Positions 1 through 9,303 of a stretch of DNA of 64,000 nucleotides are shown here, piece by piece (the first letter of the stretch is position 1; every line of letters begins with the position of its first letter). Made by a program: the position numbers and the translations under genes. The notes under the pieces were generated by a model that saw only the letters and a program-made list of their open reading frames with translations, was not told the DNA's origin and made no database searches. Origin of the DNA: Streptomyces coeruleorubidus (GTDB lineage Bacteria > Actinomycetota > Actinomycetes > Streptomycetales > Streptomycetaceae); contig NZ_CP118527.1 of assembly GCF_028885415.1 (NCBI RefSeq), positions 9,347,093 through 9,411,092 of the forward strand, given 5' to 3'.

Positions 1-10
1 CGATCACTTA

Positions 11-34
11 CTCTACCCTAACGTTACAGTAGAG
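11..34. promoter_or_regulatory. Dyad operator/promoter upstream of the MerR gene
   Basis: CTCTAC (11-16) and GTAGAG (29-34) form an inverted repeat around a central TAACGTTA palindrome. A compact, symmetric operator in the promoter spacer is typical of MerR-family sites, and it lies about 50 bp upstream of a MerR gene, so autoregulation is likely. The target gene may be further left, outside the window. Confidence 0.55.
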
Positions 35-85
35 ATCGAGGTCGGCCGTCTGTGGCCTTGGCGACAGATGAGGAAGGGCGCCCGC

Positions 86-496
86 GTGAGCAGCGAGCAC
101 ATGCAGATCGGCGAGGTCGCCGCACGGACCGAGCTGTCGCTGCGCACCATCCGGCACTACGAGGAGACCGGCCTGGTCATCCCCTCCGCCCGCTCCCAGG
201 GCGGCTTCCGCCTCTACGCCGAGGCCGACGTGGCCCGCCTGATGGTCATCCGCCGCATGAAGCCGCTCCGCTTCACCCTGGACGAGATACGCGATCTGCT
301 GGAGGCCACCGACCGCCTCGACTCCGACGAAGAGCTGACGGCGGACGAGCGGGAGACCCTGCTGGATCGCGTCCGCGGATACGAACAGGGCGCCGCCGAG
401 CAGGTGGAGAAGCTCCGCACCCAACTGGCGCGGGCCGAGGAATTCGCCGCCACGCTGCGCGAGCGCCTGGCACGGGACCAGGCCTCCGTACCTTAG
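86..496 (+). CDS. MerR-family transcriptional regulator
   Basis: A 136-residue DNA-binding regulator. The N-terminal winged helix-turn-helix is clear: MQIGEVAARTELS, then LRTIRHYEETGLV and the wing GGFRLYAEADVARL. The usual dimerising coiled coil follows (EQVEKLRTQLARAEEF). There is no C-terminal effector domain and no obvious cysteine metal site, so the inducer cannot be named. I prefer the GTG at 86 because AGGAAGGG lies 8 bases upstream; an in-frame ATG at 68 would add six residues. The operator-like dyad at 11-34 suggests autoregulation. The TAG stop is itself part of the TTAG target used by the adjoining IS701-type element, so the coding sequence is undamaged. Confidence 0.9.
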   Translation: MSSEHMQIGEVAARTELSLRTIRHYEETGLVIPSARSQGGFRLYAEADVARLMVIRRMKPLRFTLDEIRDLLEATDRLDSDEELTADERETLLDRVRGYEQGAAEQVEKLRTQLARAEEFAATLRERLARDQASVP

Positions 497-2020
497 TACT
501 CCAGTTGCACTTCGCTATCTCTGCTGGTCAGAGGCATGTTCTCGAGTCTATTCGGCTGCCGTGGCGTCAGGTGCCGGAAGTTCGTAACCTCCACCGCGGC
601 GGTCCGTTGTGATTGTCATGCAGGATGTGCGGCCCGACGTCTGGTCGGCGGAACTGGAAGAGGTACTTGTTCGGGTGGGTCACCGGTTCGGGCGGGTGGA
701 CCTAAGGCGGCAGATGCGGGCCTATGTGAACGGTCTGCTTGGCCCGGTGGGCCGGAAGAACAGCTGGCAGCTGGCTGAGTACGCAGGCCACCGCACCCCT
801 GCGGGCCTGCAGAATCTGCTGAACCGTGCACGCTGGAGTCATGACGAGGTGCGTGACGACCTGCAGGAGTACGTCGCCGAGAGACTCGGGGAGCCGGGCG
901 GTGTTCTGATCATCGATGACACCGGCTTTCTGAAGAAGGGCACGGTCTCAGCCGGCGTCCAGCGGCAGTACTCGGGGACTGCCGGCCGCACGGAGAACTG
1001 CCAGATCGGGGTCTTCGCCGCCTACGCTTCCCGGCGCGGACGGGCGCTGGTGGACCGGGAGTTGTATCTGCCGAAGTCCTGGACGGCGGACCGGGACCGC
1101 TGCGAGGCGGCGAAGATACCCGACGACCTCGAGTTCGCGACCAAGGGCGACCTCGCCAAAGCTATGATCCAGCGAGCCCTGGCCTCGCCACTGCCCATCG
1201 CCTGGGTGACTGCAGACTCGGCCTATGGCCAGGAATGGCGGCTGCGGCGGATGCTGGAGGAAGCCGGCGTCGGCTACGTCCTGGCCGTCCCGAAGTCCCA
1301 GCCCGTCCCCGCGCTGGGCCGGATCGATTTCGTCATCGCCCAAGCGCCGGATGAAGCCTGGGAACGCCATTCCTGCGGTGACGGAGCGAAGGGGCCTCGC
1401 GTCTACGACTGGGCCGCGGCGAAACTGCCGGCCATCCACGACTTCGACGGCGATCAGCCCACGCACGACCGGTGGGTCCTGGCCCGCCGCAGCCTCGCCC
1501 GCCCGGAAGAGGTCGCCTACTACCTCGCCTACGCACCCGCCGGCACAGAGGTTCCCGAGCTGGCCCGGATAGCCGGCAGCCGGTGGGCGATCGAGGAGTG
1601 CTTCCAGAGCGCGAAGAACGAATGCGGCCTGGACCAGTACGAGGTCCGACGCTATCCGGGCTGGTACCGGCACATCACCCTCGCCATGCTGGCCCACGCC
1701 TTCCTCGCGGCCATGTCCGCCACCGCAACGACGGCAAGGGGGGTCGCAGAAACGGTTCCGGTGCCCTTGCACCCCTCACCGTGGCAGAAGTCCGGCGGCT
1801 CCTGGCAGTTCACCGTCCCCCACCGACACACCGGCGGAAAACCGATCACGCGCTGAGCTGGTCCTGGTGGCGGCGCCGCCACCAGGCAACCGCACGACGC
1901 TGCCACTACCGTCGCCGTCACGATGGAGGTTACGAACTTCCGGCACCTGACGCCACGGCAGCCGAATAGACTCGAGAACATGCCTCTGACCAGCAGAGAT
2001 AGCGAAGTGCAACTGGAGTA
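497..2020. mobile_element. IS701-family insertion sequence, complete ends
   Basis: The ends are perfect 97-bp inverted repeats: 497-593 matches the reverse complement of 1924-2020, both starting TACTCCAGTTGC. A TTAG direct repeat flanks it (493-496 and 2021-2024), matching the YTAR target preference known for IS701. The left copy includes the TAG stop of the MerR gene. Such long, identical ends imply recent insertion. A single transposase lies inside, in the same orientation as the MerR gene. The next bases (TACTGCAACGG) look like the end of an older related element that used the same site. Confidence 0.92.
609..1856 (+). CDS. IS701-family DDE transposase (C-terminus frameshifted)
   Basis: A 415-residue cut-and-paste transposase. 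IS701 hallmarks include the first catalytic Asp in GGVLIIDDTGFLKKG, VTADSAYGQEW around the second Asp, and the catalytic Glu in GSRWAIEECFQSAKNECGLDQYEVR. Homologous C-termini carry an LTVAEVRRLLA stretch followed by a basic WRRRHQ tail. Here that sequence is present (about 1740-1920) but in another frame, so a frameshift near 1735-1760 replaces the last 35 or so residues. Either the copy is impaired or there is a sequence error. An in-frame ATG at 618 could also start the protein. Confidence 0.9.
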   Translation: MIVMQDVRPDVWSAELEEVLVRVGHRFGRVDLRRQMRAYVNGLLGPVGRKNSWQLAEYAGHRTPAGLQNLLNRARWSHDEVRDDLQEYVAERLGEPGGVLIIDDTGFLKKGTVSAGVQRQYSGTAGRTENCQIGVFAAYASRRGRALVDRELYLPKSWTADRDRCEAAKIPDDLEFATKGDLAKAMIQRALASPLPIAWVTADSAYGQEWRLRRMLEEAGVGYVLAVPKSQPVPALGRIDFVIAQAPDEAWERHSCGDGAKGPRVYDWAAAKLPAIHDFDGDQPTHDRWVLARRSLARPEEVAYYLAYAPAGTEVPELARIAGSRWAIEECFQSAKNECGLDQYEVRRYPGWYRHITLAMLAHAFLAAMSATATTARGVAETVPVPLHPSPWQKSGGSWQFTVPHRHTGGKPITR

Positions 2021-2024
2021 TTAG

Positions 2025-2740
2025 TACTGCAACGGTGCTTGTGCTGATTGCTGACCAGTTTCAGGGACTGTGTCCGCGCCGTTTGTAGTGACTGAGGCGG
2101 GCCTGACGTTGCCGTCTGCGTCGCCATGTCGACCAGTGCAGGATGTGGTCGATGGGTGCGGGCCGGCGGTCGGTGAGGCGGGCGATCAGGCGTCGGATCT
2201 CGGCGAGGCTGTAGTGGATGAGCTGGGAGGATCCGTTTCTGCTTTCTCCGCATCCAGCTGGCGGGCTCGCAGGACGGTCAGGCAGGCGTGGGCGGCCATG
2301 GCCAGGGTCATGTGGCGGTGCCAGCCGGGATAGCGGCGGACCTGGTAGTCGTCCAGGCCGCATTCCTGCTTCGCGCTCTGGAAGCATTCCTCCACGGCCC
2401 AGCGGCTGCCCGCGACGTGGATCAGCTCGTCCAGGGTCGTGTCGGCCGGACAGCAGGCGATGTAGTAGGAGATCTCGTCCGGGCGGCTGACGCTGCGGCG
2501 GGCGAGGACCCAGTGGCGCGGTCAGGCCGGTGCCACGGCCTCACCTCGACCCGCGCCCAGTCATAGATTCGCCGGCCGTGGACGCCGTCGCCGCAGGACC
2601 GGCGTTTCCACTTCTGCCGGGGCAGGCCGGGAAAGAGGTCGTGGACGGGGTGATCGAGTGCCCATCGGGTGACGACGGTGTCGTGGCGGGTGGTGGCCAT
2701 GACGTGGAAGACGTCCGCCTGCTCGAGCTCGTAGCGCCAG
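2025..2740 (-). pseudogene. Remnant of an older IS701-family transposase
   Basis: Minus-strand relics of a second IS701-type transposase. They read in order HVMATTRHDTVVTRW, GRRIYDWARVE, then in another frame a catalytic-Glu block (EECFQSAKQECGLDDYQVR), and finally SLAEIRRLIARL. The N-terminal half is missing and at least one frameshift lies near 2520. The terminal bases TACTGCAACGGTGC directly after TTAG at 2021-2024 look like its own right end. The protein is related to, but clearly diverged from, the intact neighbour. Confidence 0.75.
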
Positions 2741-2814
2741 CCTGCGATGAGAACCGCAAACTCGTCCTGCAGTGCAAGAAGTACGCGCCCCTGGTTCTGT
2801 CGGTAGTTGGTGAC

Positions 2815-3255
2815 GTCAGTTGTTCGTGAAAGCTGACGGCACCAGGTGATGGCCCAGAAAGATGTTCGCGAATTCTGACGTCACCATCGGGGTTGCGGTG
2901 TCAAGCTGGATGTGCTCAGTAAAGGAGCACCCCCGATGCCGCCTGGCCAGTCGAAGGTCGAGTTGTACGCCGCGCTGCGGCGCGACTCCCGCGATGGCAT
3001 GTCGAACCGGGCGTTGCAGTGCAAGTACGGCGTCACCTGGAGCACGGTCACACAGGCCCTGACCTCGGCTTGGCCGCAGCAACGCACCGACAACCGCTTC
3101 GGCGCGGCCGTCGAAGCTGGATCCGTTCACGCTGCTGATCGACGAGATCCTGCTCATTGATCTGGACGCGACCAGGAAACAGCGCCACACCGTCACCCCG
3201 GATCTACCGCCGTCTGATCGACGAGCACTCCTCGTCCGAGGCGTTGCGTTGACCA
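2815..3255 (+). mobile_element. Truncated IS21-family left end with istA fragment
   Basis: Only the left end of an IS21-type element remains. Internal terminal repeats are visible as GTGAAAGCTGACG (2827-2839) and GAATTCTGACG (2871-2881). The istA start follows at ATG 2936 after AAAGGAG: MPPGQSKVELYAALRRDSRD. The helix-turn-helix region (GMSNRALQCKYGVTWSTV) is readable, then frames change and homology stops around 3250. It is the same element type and orientation as the longer copy at 4190-6880, giving a direct-repeat arrangement around the methyltransferase gene. Confidence 0.75.
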
Positions 3256-3325
3256 CTTGAACCCGCACCCCGCAAGCGTCCTGCGAGCAACCGCGCGGTC
3301 CGGCCAGGGACTGAGAGTCCGGTGT

Positions 3326-4081
3326 TTATACCTTGCTCGCGACCACCATGTAATTCTCGGCCTCAAGATCGAACGTGCTCAGTTCCGTTTGGAGTCCGAC
3401 CCGGTGCAGCTCGACTTCGAGTTCCTCGTACCGGTAGGGCCAGCAGGACAGCAGTTCCGAGCGGACAAGAACCAACCCGGTCGCATCAACTTGCGCGATC
3501 GCAATCTCGATGTGGTGCTCCTCCTCCCAATGCGGCGCAATCTCCCAGCGGTAGACCACGACGGCATCGCGACCGTTCCGGCGGACGAGTCGGTCACTGA
3601 TCTCCAGCCGGGAACCTCTGGCCCTCACGAGTTCCCAAGTGCGGGATGTGAGTACCAAGCGCCCGCCGGGGCGCAGAAGCCGTGACATCGACTCCAGAGC
3701 AGCACCCCTGCCTGTCGCGCCCGCGGCATGGTGAAGCGAGTTGCCAACGCAGAACACAATGTCGAACGTGTTGTCATGGAAATGGTCGGGCAACTCTTCC
3801 CAGTTCGCCCGTACGGCCCGGACGGATGCCCCGAACTCCTCAGACAACTCTGCGGTTCGACGAACCATCGCCTCGCTTGCGTCAGTTGCGACAACCTGCA
3901 TGCCACGACCGGCGAGGCCAACCGCCAACTGTCCGGTTCCGCACGAACAGTCGAGGACGTGAGCGTTCGACGGCAGGAGATTGAGGACGTCGTCGAACGA
4001 CGCAGCGAACTCGGCTGGAGGCAACTTTGCATCCGAGATGAGCCATTCGTACACCTCGGCAAGCACGTCATAGCCTGTCAC
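3326..4081 (-). CDS. Class I SAM-dependent methyltransferase
   Basis: A 251-residue cytosolic methyltransferase. SAM motif I is VLDCSCGTGQLAVGLAGRG, the acidic strand-2 end is VVATDASEAM, and motif IV is FDIVFCVGNSLHH, with LRPGGRLVLTSR after it. A beta-rich substrate region and a terminal YMVVASKV strand complete a normal Rossmann methyltransferase; the substrate is unknown. I start at GTG 4081 because GGAGG lies about 8 bases upstream; an earlier GTG at 4099 overlaps that ribosome site. The gene stands alone between two direct IS21 copies, so it may have moved as a passenger. Confidence 0.85.
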   Translation of the reverse strand: MTGYDVLAEVYEWLISDAKLPPAEFAASFDDVLNLLPSNAHVLDCSCGTGQLAVGLAGRGMQVVATDASEAMVRRTAELSEEFGASVRAVRANWEELPDHFHDNTFDIVFCVGNSLHHAAGATGRGAALESMSRLLRPGGRLVLTSRTWELVRARGSRLEISDRLVRRNGRDAVVVYRWEIAPHWEEEHHIEIAIAQVDATGLVLVRSELLSCWPYRYEELEVELHRVGLQTELSTFDLEAENYMVVASKV

Positions 4082-4313
4082 AACCACTACCTCCGTCACG
4101 CGGCAGACTCACGGTAGGACGTCAGTCCATCAGCGGAGCAAGCCGGGCACCAATGGTTTTCGCAAGGATGGCTCTGACGGTGTTTGTGGGTTGTCAGTTG
4201 TCCGTCTGAGTGGATGTCACCGGCTGGTTAGCTGGGAAGTTGTTCGTGAGAAGTAGTGTCACTCGCGGGGTTGCGGTGGCAAGGTGAATGTGCTCAGTGA
4301 AGGAGCACCGCCG

Positions 4314-5997
4314 ATGCCGCCTGGTCAGTCGAAGGTTGTATGCCTCGCTGCGGCGTGACGCTCGCGAGGGCATGTCGAACCGGGCGCTGGAGCGCAAGTA
4401 CCGGGTGGGCTGGCGGACTGTTCAGAAGGCGCTGAGTTCGGCGTGGCCGCAACCTCGGGAACCGTACGCGCCTCGCCGTTCCAAGCTGGATCCGTTCAAG
4501 CCGGTGATCGACCAGATGCTGCTGGCTGATCTGGATGCGCCGGAGGAAGCAGCGTCACACGGTGGTCCGGATCTATCGCCGGTTGATCAACGAGCACGCG
4601 ATGGACGACGTGTCCTACCAGGTCGTGCGCGCCTACGTCGCCAAGCGGAAGCCGGAGATTCGGGTCGAGGCCGGCCGTGGCCCGGCGCAGGTGTTCATCG
4701 AGCAGTCGCACCTGGCCGGCGCCGAAGCCGAGGTCGACTTCGGCGAGGTCGCGGTCCGTTTGCGGGGCGAGCTGGTGAAGTGCCATTTGTTCTGCCTGCG
4801 GTTGTCGTTCTCCGGGAAGGCGGTGCACCGGGTGTTCGCCTCCGGCGGTCAGGAGGCGTTCTTCGAGGGCCACGAGCACGCTTTCAGAGTGCTGGGCGGC
4901 GTGCCGTTCGGCAAGATCCGGTATGACAACCTGAAGGCCGCGGTCGCGTCGGTGCTCGGCTTCACGCGGCGCCGGGTCGAGACCGACCGGTGGACTGCAT
5001 TTCGGTCCCACTACGGCATCGAGCCGTTCTACTGCACGCCGGGAATCGAGGGCGCCCACGAGAAAGGCGGCGTCGAGGGCCAGATCGGCTGGTTTTCGCC
5101 GCAACCACTTCGTTCCCGTCCCCGAGATCGACTCGCTGGCGCACTTGAACATGCTGATCGACGAGTGGGATCTGGCCGACGAGGCCCGGCGGATCGGGAC
5201 CCGTCCCCGCACGGTCGGCGAGCTGTTCGCCGTCGAACGGCCGTCGTTGAAGCCGTTGCCCGTCGAGACGTTCGAGACCGGCCGCTGGTTCACCCCACGG
5301 GTCGACCGGTTCTCCCAGATCACCGTCCGCACCAACCGTTACTCGGTCCCGACCCGGTTCATCGGCCGCCAGGTCCGGGTCTTGCTGCACGCCGCGAGCT
5401 CGTGGTGTTCGACGGCCGCACCGAGATCGCCCAGCACGAACGGCTGCTGACCAAGAGCGGATCACGGCTCGAGCTCGATCACTATCTCGAAGCGCTGCTG
5501 CGCAAACCGGGCGCGCTGCCCGGCGCCACGGTCCTCGAACAGGCCCGGGCCGCGGGCCAGTTCACCCCGATCCACGAAGCCTGGTGGACAGCCGCCTGCA
5601 ACGCACCGCCGGCACCCGCGCTCTGATCGAGGTTCTGCTGCTGCACCGGCACATGCAGCACGACCACGTCGTCGGCCTGGCCGCCGCGCTCCAGGTCGGA
5701 GCGCTCACCGCGGACGCGGCCGCGCTGGAAGCCCGCCGCATCGCCGACAACGACGAACCGACCTCGGCCAAGCCACGACGCCGAGCCACTACCGAGGCAG
5801 ACCGGGCCGTCGCAGCGACCGTCACCTCGCTGACCCAGCGGCGCCTGGCGCAACTACCCAAAGACACCCGCCCCATGCCTGACGTGTCGATCTACGACCA
5901 GCTGCTTCCCAGCCGGCGAGCCGCCGTGGCCGCCGCTGGGCGCGCGCCGGCCCCGAGACCTACCCAGAAGCCGAGCAGGAAGAAGCCGCCGCCATGA
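4314..5997 (+). pseudogene. istA: istA-type IS21 transposase, multiply frameshifted
   Basis: The reading frame must change at about 4335, 4540, 5095, 5395 and 5600 to recover an IS21 IstA protein of roughly 550 residues. Pieces in order: helix-turn-helix (GMSNRALERKYRVGWRTV); the start of the DDE core (AEVDFGEVAVRLRGE); a catalytic-Glu block (YCTPGIEGAHEKGGVEGQIG); and the C-terminal half (FETGRWFTPRVDRFSQI, then NRYSVPTRFIGR). The end overlaps the istB start by ATGA at 5994. With five shifts this is decay rather than one reading error. Confidence 0.8.
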
Positions 5998-6767
5998 GCC
6001 CTCGCCGCCGGATGAGTGAACAAGCCGCCGAAGCCGCCGTCGACCAGGCATGCCGGGTCCTGCGACTGCCCACGATCCGCAACCAGTTTCCCGACCTGGC
6101 GGCCAAGGCCGGCAACGACCAGATGTCCTACCTGGTGTTCCTGGCCGAACTGCTGCTGGCCGAGTGCGAGGACCGTGCCAGGCGCCGCTCCGAACGCCGG
6201 ATCAAGGCCGCCCAGTTCCCCCGGGAGAAATCGCTGCGCGAGTTCGACTTCGATGCCAATCCGAACATCGACTCCGCCGTCGTCGGCTCGCTGGCCACCT
6301 GCGAGTGGGTGAAGAAGGGCCTGCCGCTCTGCCTGATCGGTGACTCCGGCACCGGCAAGTCTCACCTGCTCATCGCGCTCGGCACCGAAGCCGCGATGGC
6401 AGGTTTCCGGGTGAAATACACCCTGGCCTCGAAGCTGGCCAACGAGCTGGTCGAGGCCGCCGACGAGAAGATCCTGACCAAGACCATCGCCCGCTACGGC
6501 CGCGTCGACCTGCTCTGCATCGACGAACTCGGCTACATGCAACTCGACCGCCGCGGCGCCGAACTCCTCTTCCAGGTCCTCACCGAACGCGAGGAGAAGA
6601 ACTCCGTCGCCATCGCCTCCAACGACTCCTTCGCCGGCTGGGGCAAGACCTTCACCGACCCCAGACTCTGCGCCGCCATCGTCGACCGGCTCACCTTCGG
6701 CGGCAACATCCTCGAGACCGGCACCGAGTCCTACCGCCTCGCTCACAGCCGCGAACTCGCCCGCTAA
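5994..6767 (+). CDS. istB: IstB-like ATP-binding transposition helper
   Basis: A 257-residue AAA+ helper that in IS21 elements binds DNA and supports the IstA transposase. Walker A is GDSGTGKSHLLIAL, Walker B is DLLCIDELGYMQLD, and sensor-like SNDSFAGWGKTF follows. The length is normal for IstB and no lesion is seen. It starts four bases inside the istA stop (ATGA), the coupled arrangement usual for this family. It could act in trans on other IS21 copies. Confidence 0.92.
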   Translation: MSPRRRMSEQAAEAAVDQACRVLRLPTIRNQFPDLAAKAGNDQMSYLVFLAELLLAECEDRARRRSERRIKAAQFPREKSLREFDFDANPNIDSAVVGSLATCEWVKKGLPLCLIGDSGTGKSHLLIALGTEAAMAGFRVKYTLASKLANELVEAADEKILTKTIARYGRVDLLCIDELGYMQLDRRGAELLFQVLTEREEKNSVAIASNDSFAGWGKTFTDPRLCAAIVDRLTFGGNILETGTESYRLAHSRELAR

Positions 6768-6894
6768 GCCATCCCCACACCATCCGGACTGCCGTCAGAA
6801 TTCACCAACATCCAGCCGGCCCGAGGCCACGAACCGCCGTCAACTTTCACGGCCAAACGACGTCAGCATTCACAGTCAAAGCCACGCCCCGTCG

Positions 6895-7037
6895 GGTCAA
6901 AGGAGGTCCAGACGTTCAACGGGACCGCCCGCCCAGAACACGGCGCCGACCTGGCTCTGATCATCGGTCTCAACGGCTCCACGCAGCCAGCCATCGACTT
7001 CGCCCAGCGCCACAACCTCACCCTCATCGCCGCCTCA
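6895..7037 (+). pseudogene. C-terminal fragment, possibly an Mrr-like restriction endonuclease
   Basis: One frame reads EVQTFNGTARPEHGADLALI, then IGLNGSTQPAIDFAQRHNLT and LIAAS. This resembles the end of Streptomyces Mrr_cat-type restriction endonuclease-like proteins, where a terminal beta-alpha unit closes the nuclease fold. No catalytic residues lie within the fragment. It is cut on the left by the IS21 end and runs into an unrelated lipase fragment on the right. The assignment is from memory of the family and is tentative. Confidence 0.4.
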
Positions 7038-7039
7038 AG

Positions 7040-7480
7040 GTGGGCATCAACATCGTGAGCCTGTCCGCCTTCCGGCTGCGGACGTTCGGCCCGGCGGTAC
7101 ACGGATTCCTGGACACGATCCGGGATGGACACCCGGACACCCCGCTGCTGTTGATCTCTCCGGTGAGCTGTCCGGCCCTGGAGGAGGCCCCCGGTCCGAC
7201 CGCGACCGGCCCGGACGGCAGGCTCGCTGCCCTGGGCGACCCGGCCGATGTGGCCGGCGGGGCTTTGTCGCTGGCGGTGGTCCGTGCCGAGCTGGCCCGG
7301 ATCGCTGCGGCACGACAGGCGTCCGATCCTCACCTGCACTATCTCGACGGACGCGAGCTGCTCGGCCCGGACGAGGCAGATGACCTGGCCGACGGCCTTC
7401 ACCCCACCGCCGCCGCATACCGCCGCATGGGCGAGCGCTTTGCAGCCCACGCCTTCGCGGCCGATGGTCCCTTCCGCTGA
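7040..7480 (+). pseudogene. C-terminal part of an SGNH/GDSL-family hydrolase
   Basis: 147 codons matching the second half of actinobacterial GDSL lipases: INIVSLSAFRLRTFGPAVHG, FLDTIRDGHPDTPLLLISPV, and the block V Asp/His pair in DDLADGLHPTAAAYRRMGER. The N-terminal half with the catalytic Ser (GDSL block) is absent, because a nuclease-like fragment joins in front. The frame is otherwise clean to its TGA, so truncation is fairly recent. A GTG opens the frame at 7040, but the product could not be catalytic. Confidence 0.7.
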
Positions 7481-7489
7481 GTGAGCTGG

Positions 7490-8833
7490 GCTCCACACCC
7501 TGCTGCGATCTCTCGGTGTGGTGTCGGTGGTGATGAGAGTCGGTGGGTAACGCTCTGGGCGGGTGATCAGGCGCTGTTCGTCTGGGGTGGCGGTGCCGGT
7601 GTGGGCGCGGCGCATGAGCTGGTCGAGAGCGTCGGCGAGGTCGGCTTCGTGGGTGTTGTGGTCGCCGTGGTGGGCGGTGATGGTTTTGATGTGCTGCCAG
7701 GTGGCGGTGTTGACGGGCTGGTGGGTGTGGTCGCGGTGGGTCCACGGGATCTCTGTCAGGTGTCCGTCGGGCAGGCGTACCCAGCCTGGTGGGCGTCGTG
7801 GGGGTTGGTGTGGGCCTCCCATTTCCCGCTGCGTGCCGTGACGGAGGAGGTCTGGCCGCGGTAGGGGGCACGGACGTCCGCGTCGTAGGTGTGGTGGTCG
7901 ATGCGGATGCCGCGTGCGTGATGGCCTGCCAGCGCACTGGCAGCAGCTCGGGGTAGTCGTTGCCGTTCAGGGGGAGGGGCACGTAGCCGGCCGCCGGGCG
8001 ACCATGGTGGCCCACATCTGGTTCGGGGTGAGTGTCTTCTTGGGCAGGGAGGGGCGGCGCAGGCCTTCGTGGGGGCGGTGGTGGTAGTGGATCAGCCATT
8101 GATTGAGCAGGTCGGGCAGCTGGGTGACGCTGAAGCAGGCCTCGGTTTCGGCGGCCAGCGCGCGCCGGGTGACGTCGGAGCCGGTGTAGCCGGGCAGATG
8201 CTGGCAGAAGAGTGCGTTGAAGAGTGCGTTGATGGTGCCGAAGGTGCGCTCGACGTTGCCTTTGGCGGCGGGGGTGTGGGGCGGGGTGGGCTGGACGCTG
8301 ATGCCGAGGGTCTCGCAGGCGGCGGTGAACGCTGTGGACAGGTAGACCTTGTCCCGGTCGACGACGATCGTCTCGGGCACCACTACCGGCCAGGCGGCCG
8401 TGCCCTCAAGGTGTTCGTCCAGGCCCATCAGCCTTTTCAGCTGAGGGAGTGGGGCGTGGGCAAGGCGCAGGGCGTCGGGCCAGGAGGGGCGGGTTGGATG
8501 GGGGACGGCCACCTCGGCCAGCAGCAGTGCCGCATCGACGGCCTTGGTGGCGGCCGGGGGCAGGACGGCGGCGAGGATGGCGCGGGTAGCGACGTCGACG
8601 GCGATCGTGAGTTCGGGTCGGCCGGTGGTGCCGTCGTCGAAGACGGCCAGGACGTCCAGGCGGGTGGTGCCGACCTGCACCTGCTCGCCCGGCCGCAGCG
8701 CCACGGCCGGGGTGAACCCCTGCCTGCCGGCTGGGGTGTTGAGGGCGCGGGCGGGACGGTCGGAGTGCTCGGCGGGGGTGCCGTGAGCGGCGTGCCGGTG
8801 AGCACGAGCGACTTCCCGCTTTTGATCCCTCAT
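7490..8833 (-). pseudogene. Mu/TnsB-type DDE transposase, truncated and frameshifted
   Basis: The largest open part (8833 to 7967) encodes an integrase-fold catalytic core: LTIAVDVATRAILAAVLP (first Asp), ETIVVDRDKVYLST (second Asp) and KGNVERTFGTINALF (Glu). A Mu-transposase C-terminal beta-barrel follows in shifting frames: GYVPLPLNGNDYPELLPVRW, then VRLPDGHLTEIPWTHRDH and a terminal helix EADLADALDQLMRRA. At least three frameshifts (near 7985, 7930 and 7790) break it, and the N-terminal DNA-binding part is missing. No TniB/TnsC ATPase neighbour is visible. Confidence 0.7.
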
Positions 8834-8917
8834 CCGAGTTCCGATTTCTGAAACTTGGGCAGGTCGGGTGGGGTAACAGTCACAGCGAACCGTTACCCCG
8901 GCCTGGGGGAGGGGCGG

Positions 8918-9121
8918 CTACTCGCCGGGGCTTGCTTGGTCATCTCCCGGCGCCTGAGGTTCTCGCCATGCCACACGGGCAGCGTCCATGGCGCGGCGGC
9001 CGCGAACCAAAGTCCGACACATGGGTCTACGGAGAGCGGCTAGCACCGCAAGGGTGATGGCGGCTCCCAGAGATCCGATGAATTCCGGTAAATCGGAACG
9101 CAGCAACTCGTACACGGGCAT
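8918..9121 (-). CDS. Small single-span membrane protein
   Basis: A 67-residue protein. MPVYELLRSDLPEFIGSLG leads directly into one hydrophobic helix (AAITLAVLAALRR) followed by a basic, proline-rich tail. Small one-helix proteins of this layout are common in Streptomyces and usually uncharacterised. The start at 9121 is chosen because the sequence before it has no coding character. It is divergent from the gene at 9304. No function can be given. Confidence 0.45.
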   Translation of the reverse strand: MPVYELLRSDLPEFIGSLGAAITLAVLAALRRPMCRTLVRGRRAMDAARVAWREPQAPGDDQASPGE

Positions 9122-9303
9122 AGCGGCACGCCAAAAGGGGTCGACTGTGCGCCTGCTCCTTCGTGTACACCGCTGGTCATTGTTGGCACGGTGCACCCCC
9201 GACGCTCGGGCGAATCCCCCAACCCAGCGTGAGGAGGGCGCGTGGCGCATCGCGGCACCCCGGCGTGTGCATGGCGTCGGTCGGCGGCGGGCAGTGCTGA
9301 ACT

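Larger units (their letters stand above)
4190..6880 (+). mobile_element. IS21-family insertion sequence (istA broken, istB intact)
   Basis: Contains an istA-type transposase followed by an overlapping istB helper. The right end holds three iterated terminal motifs of the form CGTCA-n-TTCAC (about 6793-6806, 6838-6851 and 6860-6873), the multiple-repeat architecture known for IS21 ends. The left end starts near GTCAGTTGTCCG (about 4195) and is more degenerate than that of the truncated copy at 2815. With istA multiply frameshifted, autonomous movement is unlikely. Confidence 0.8.
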
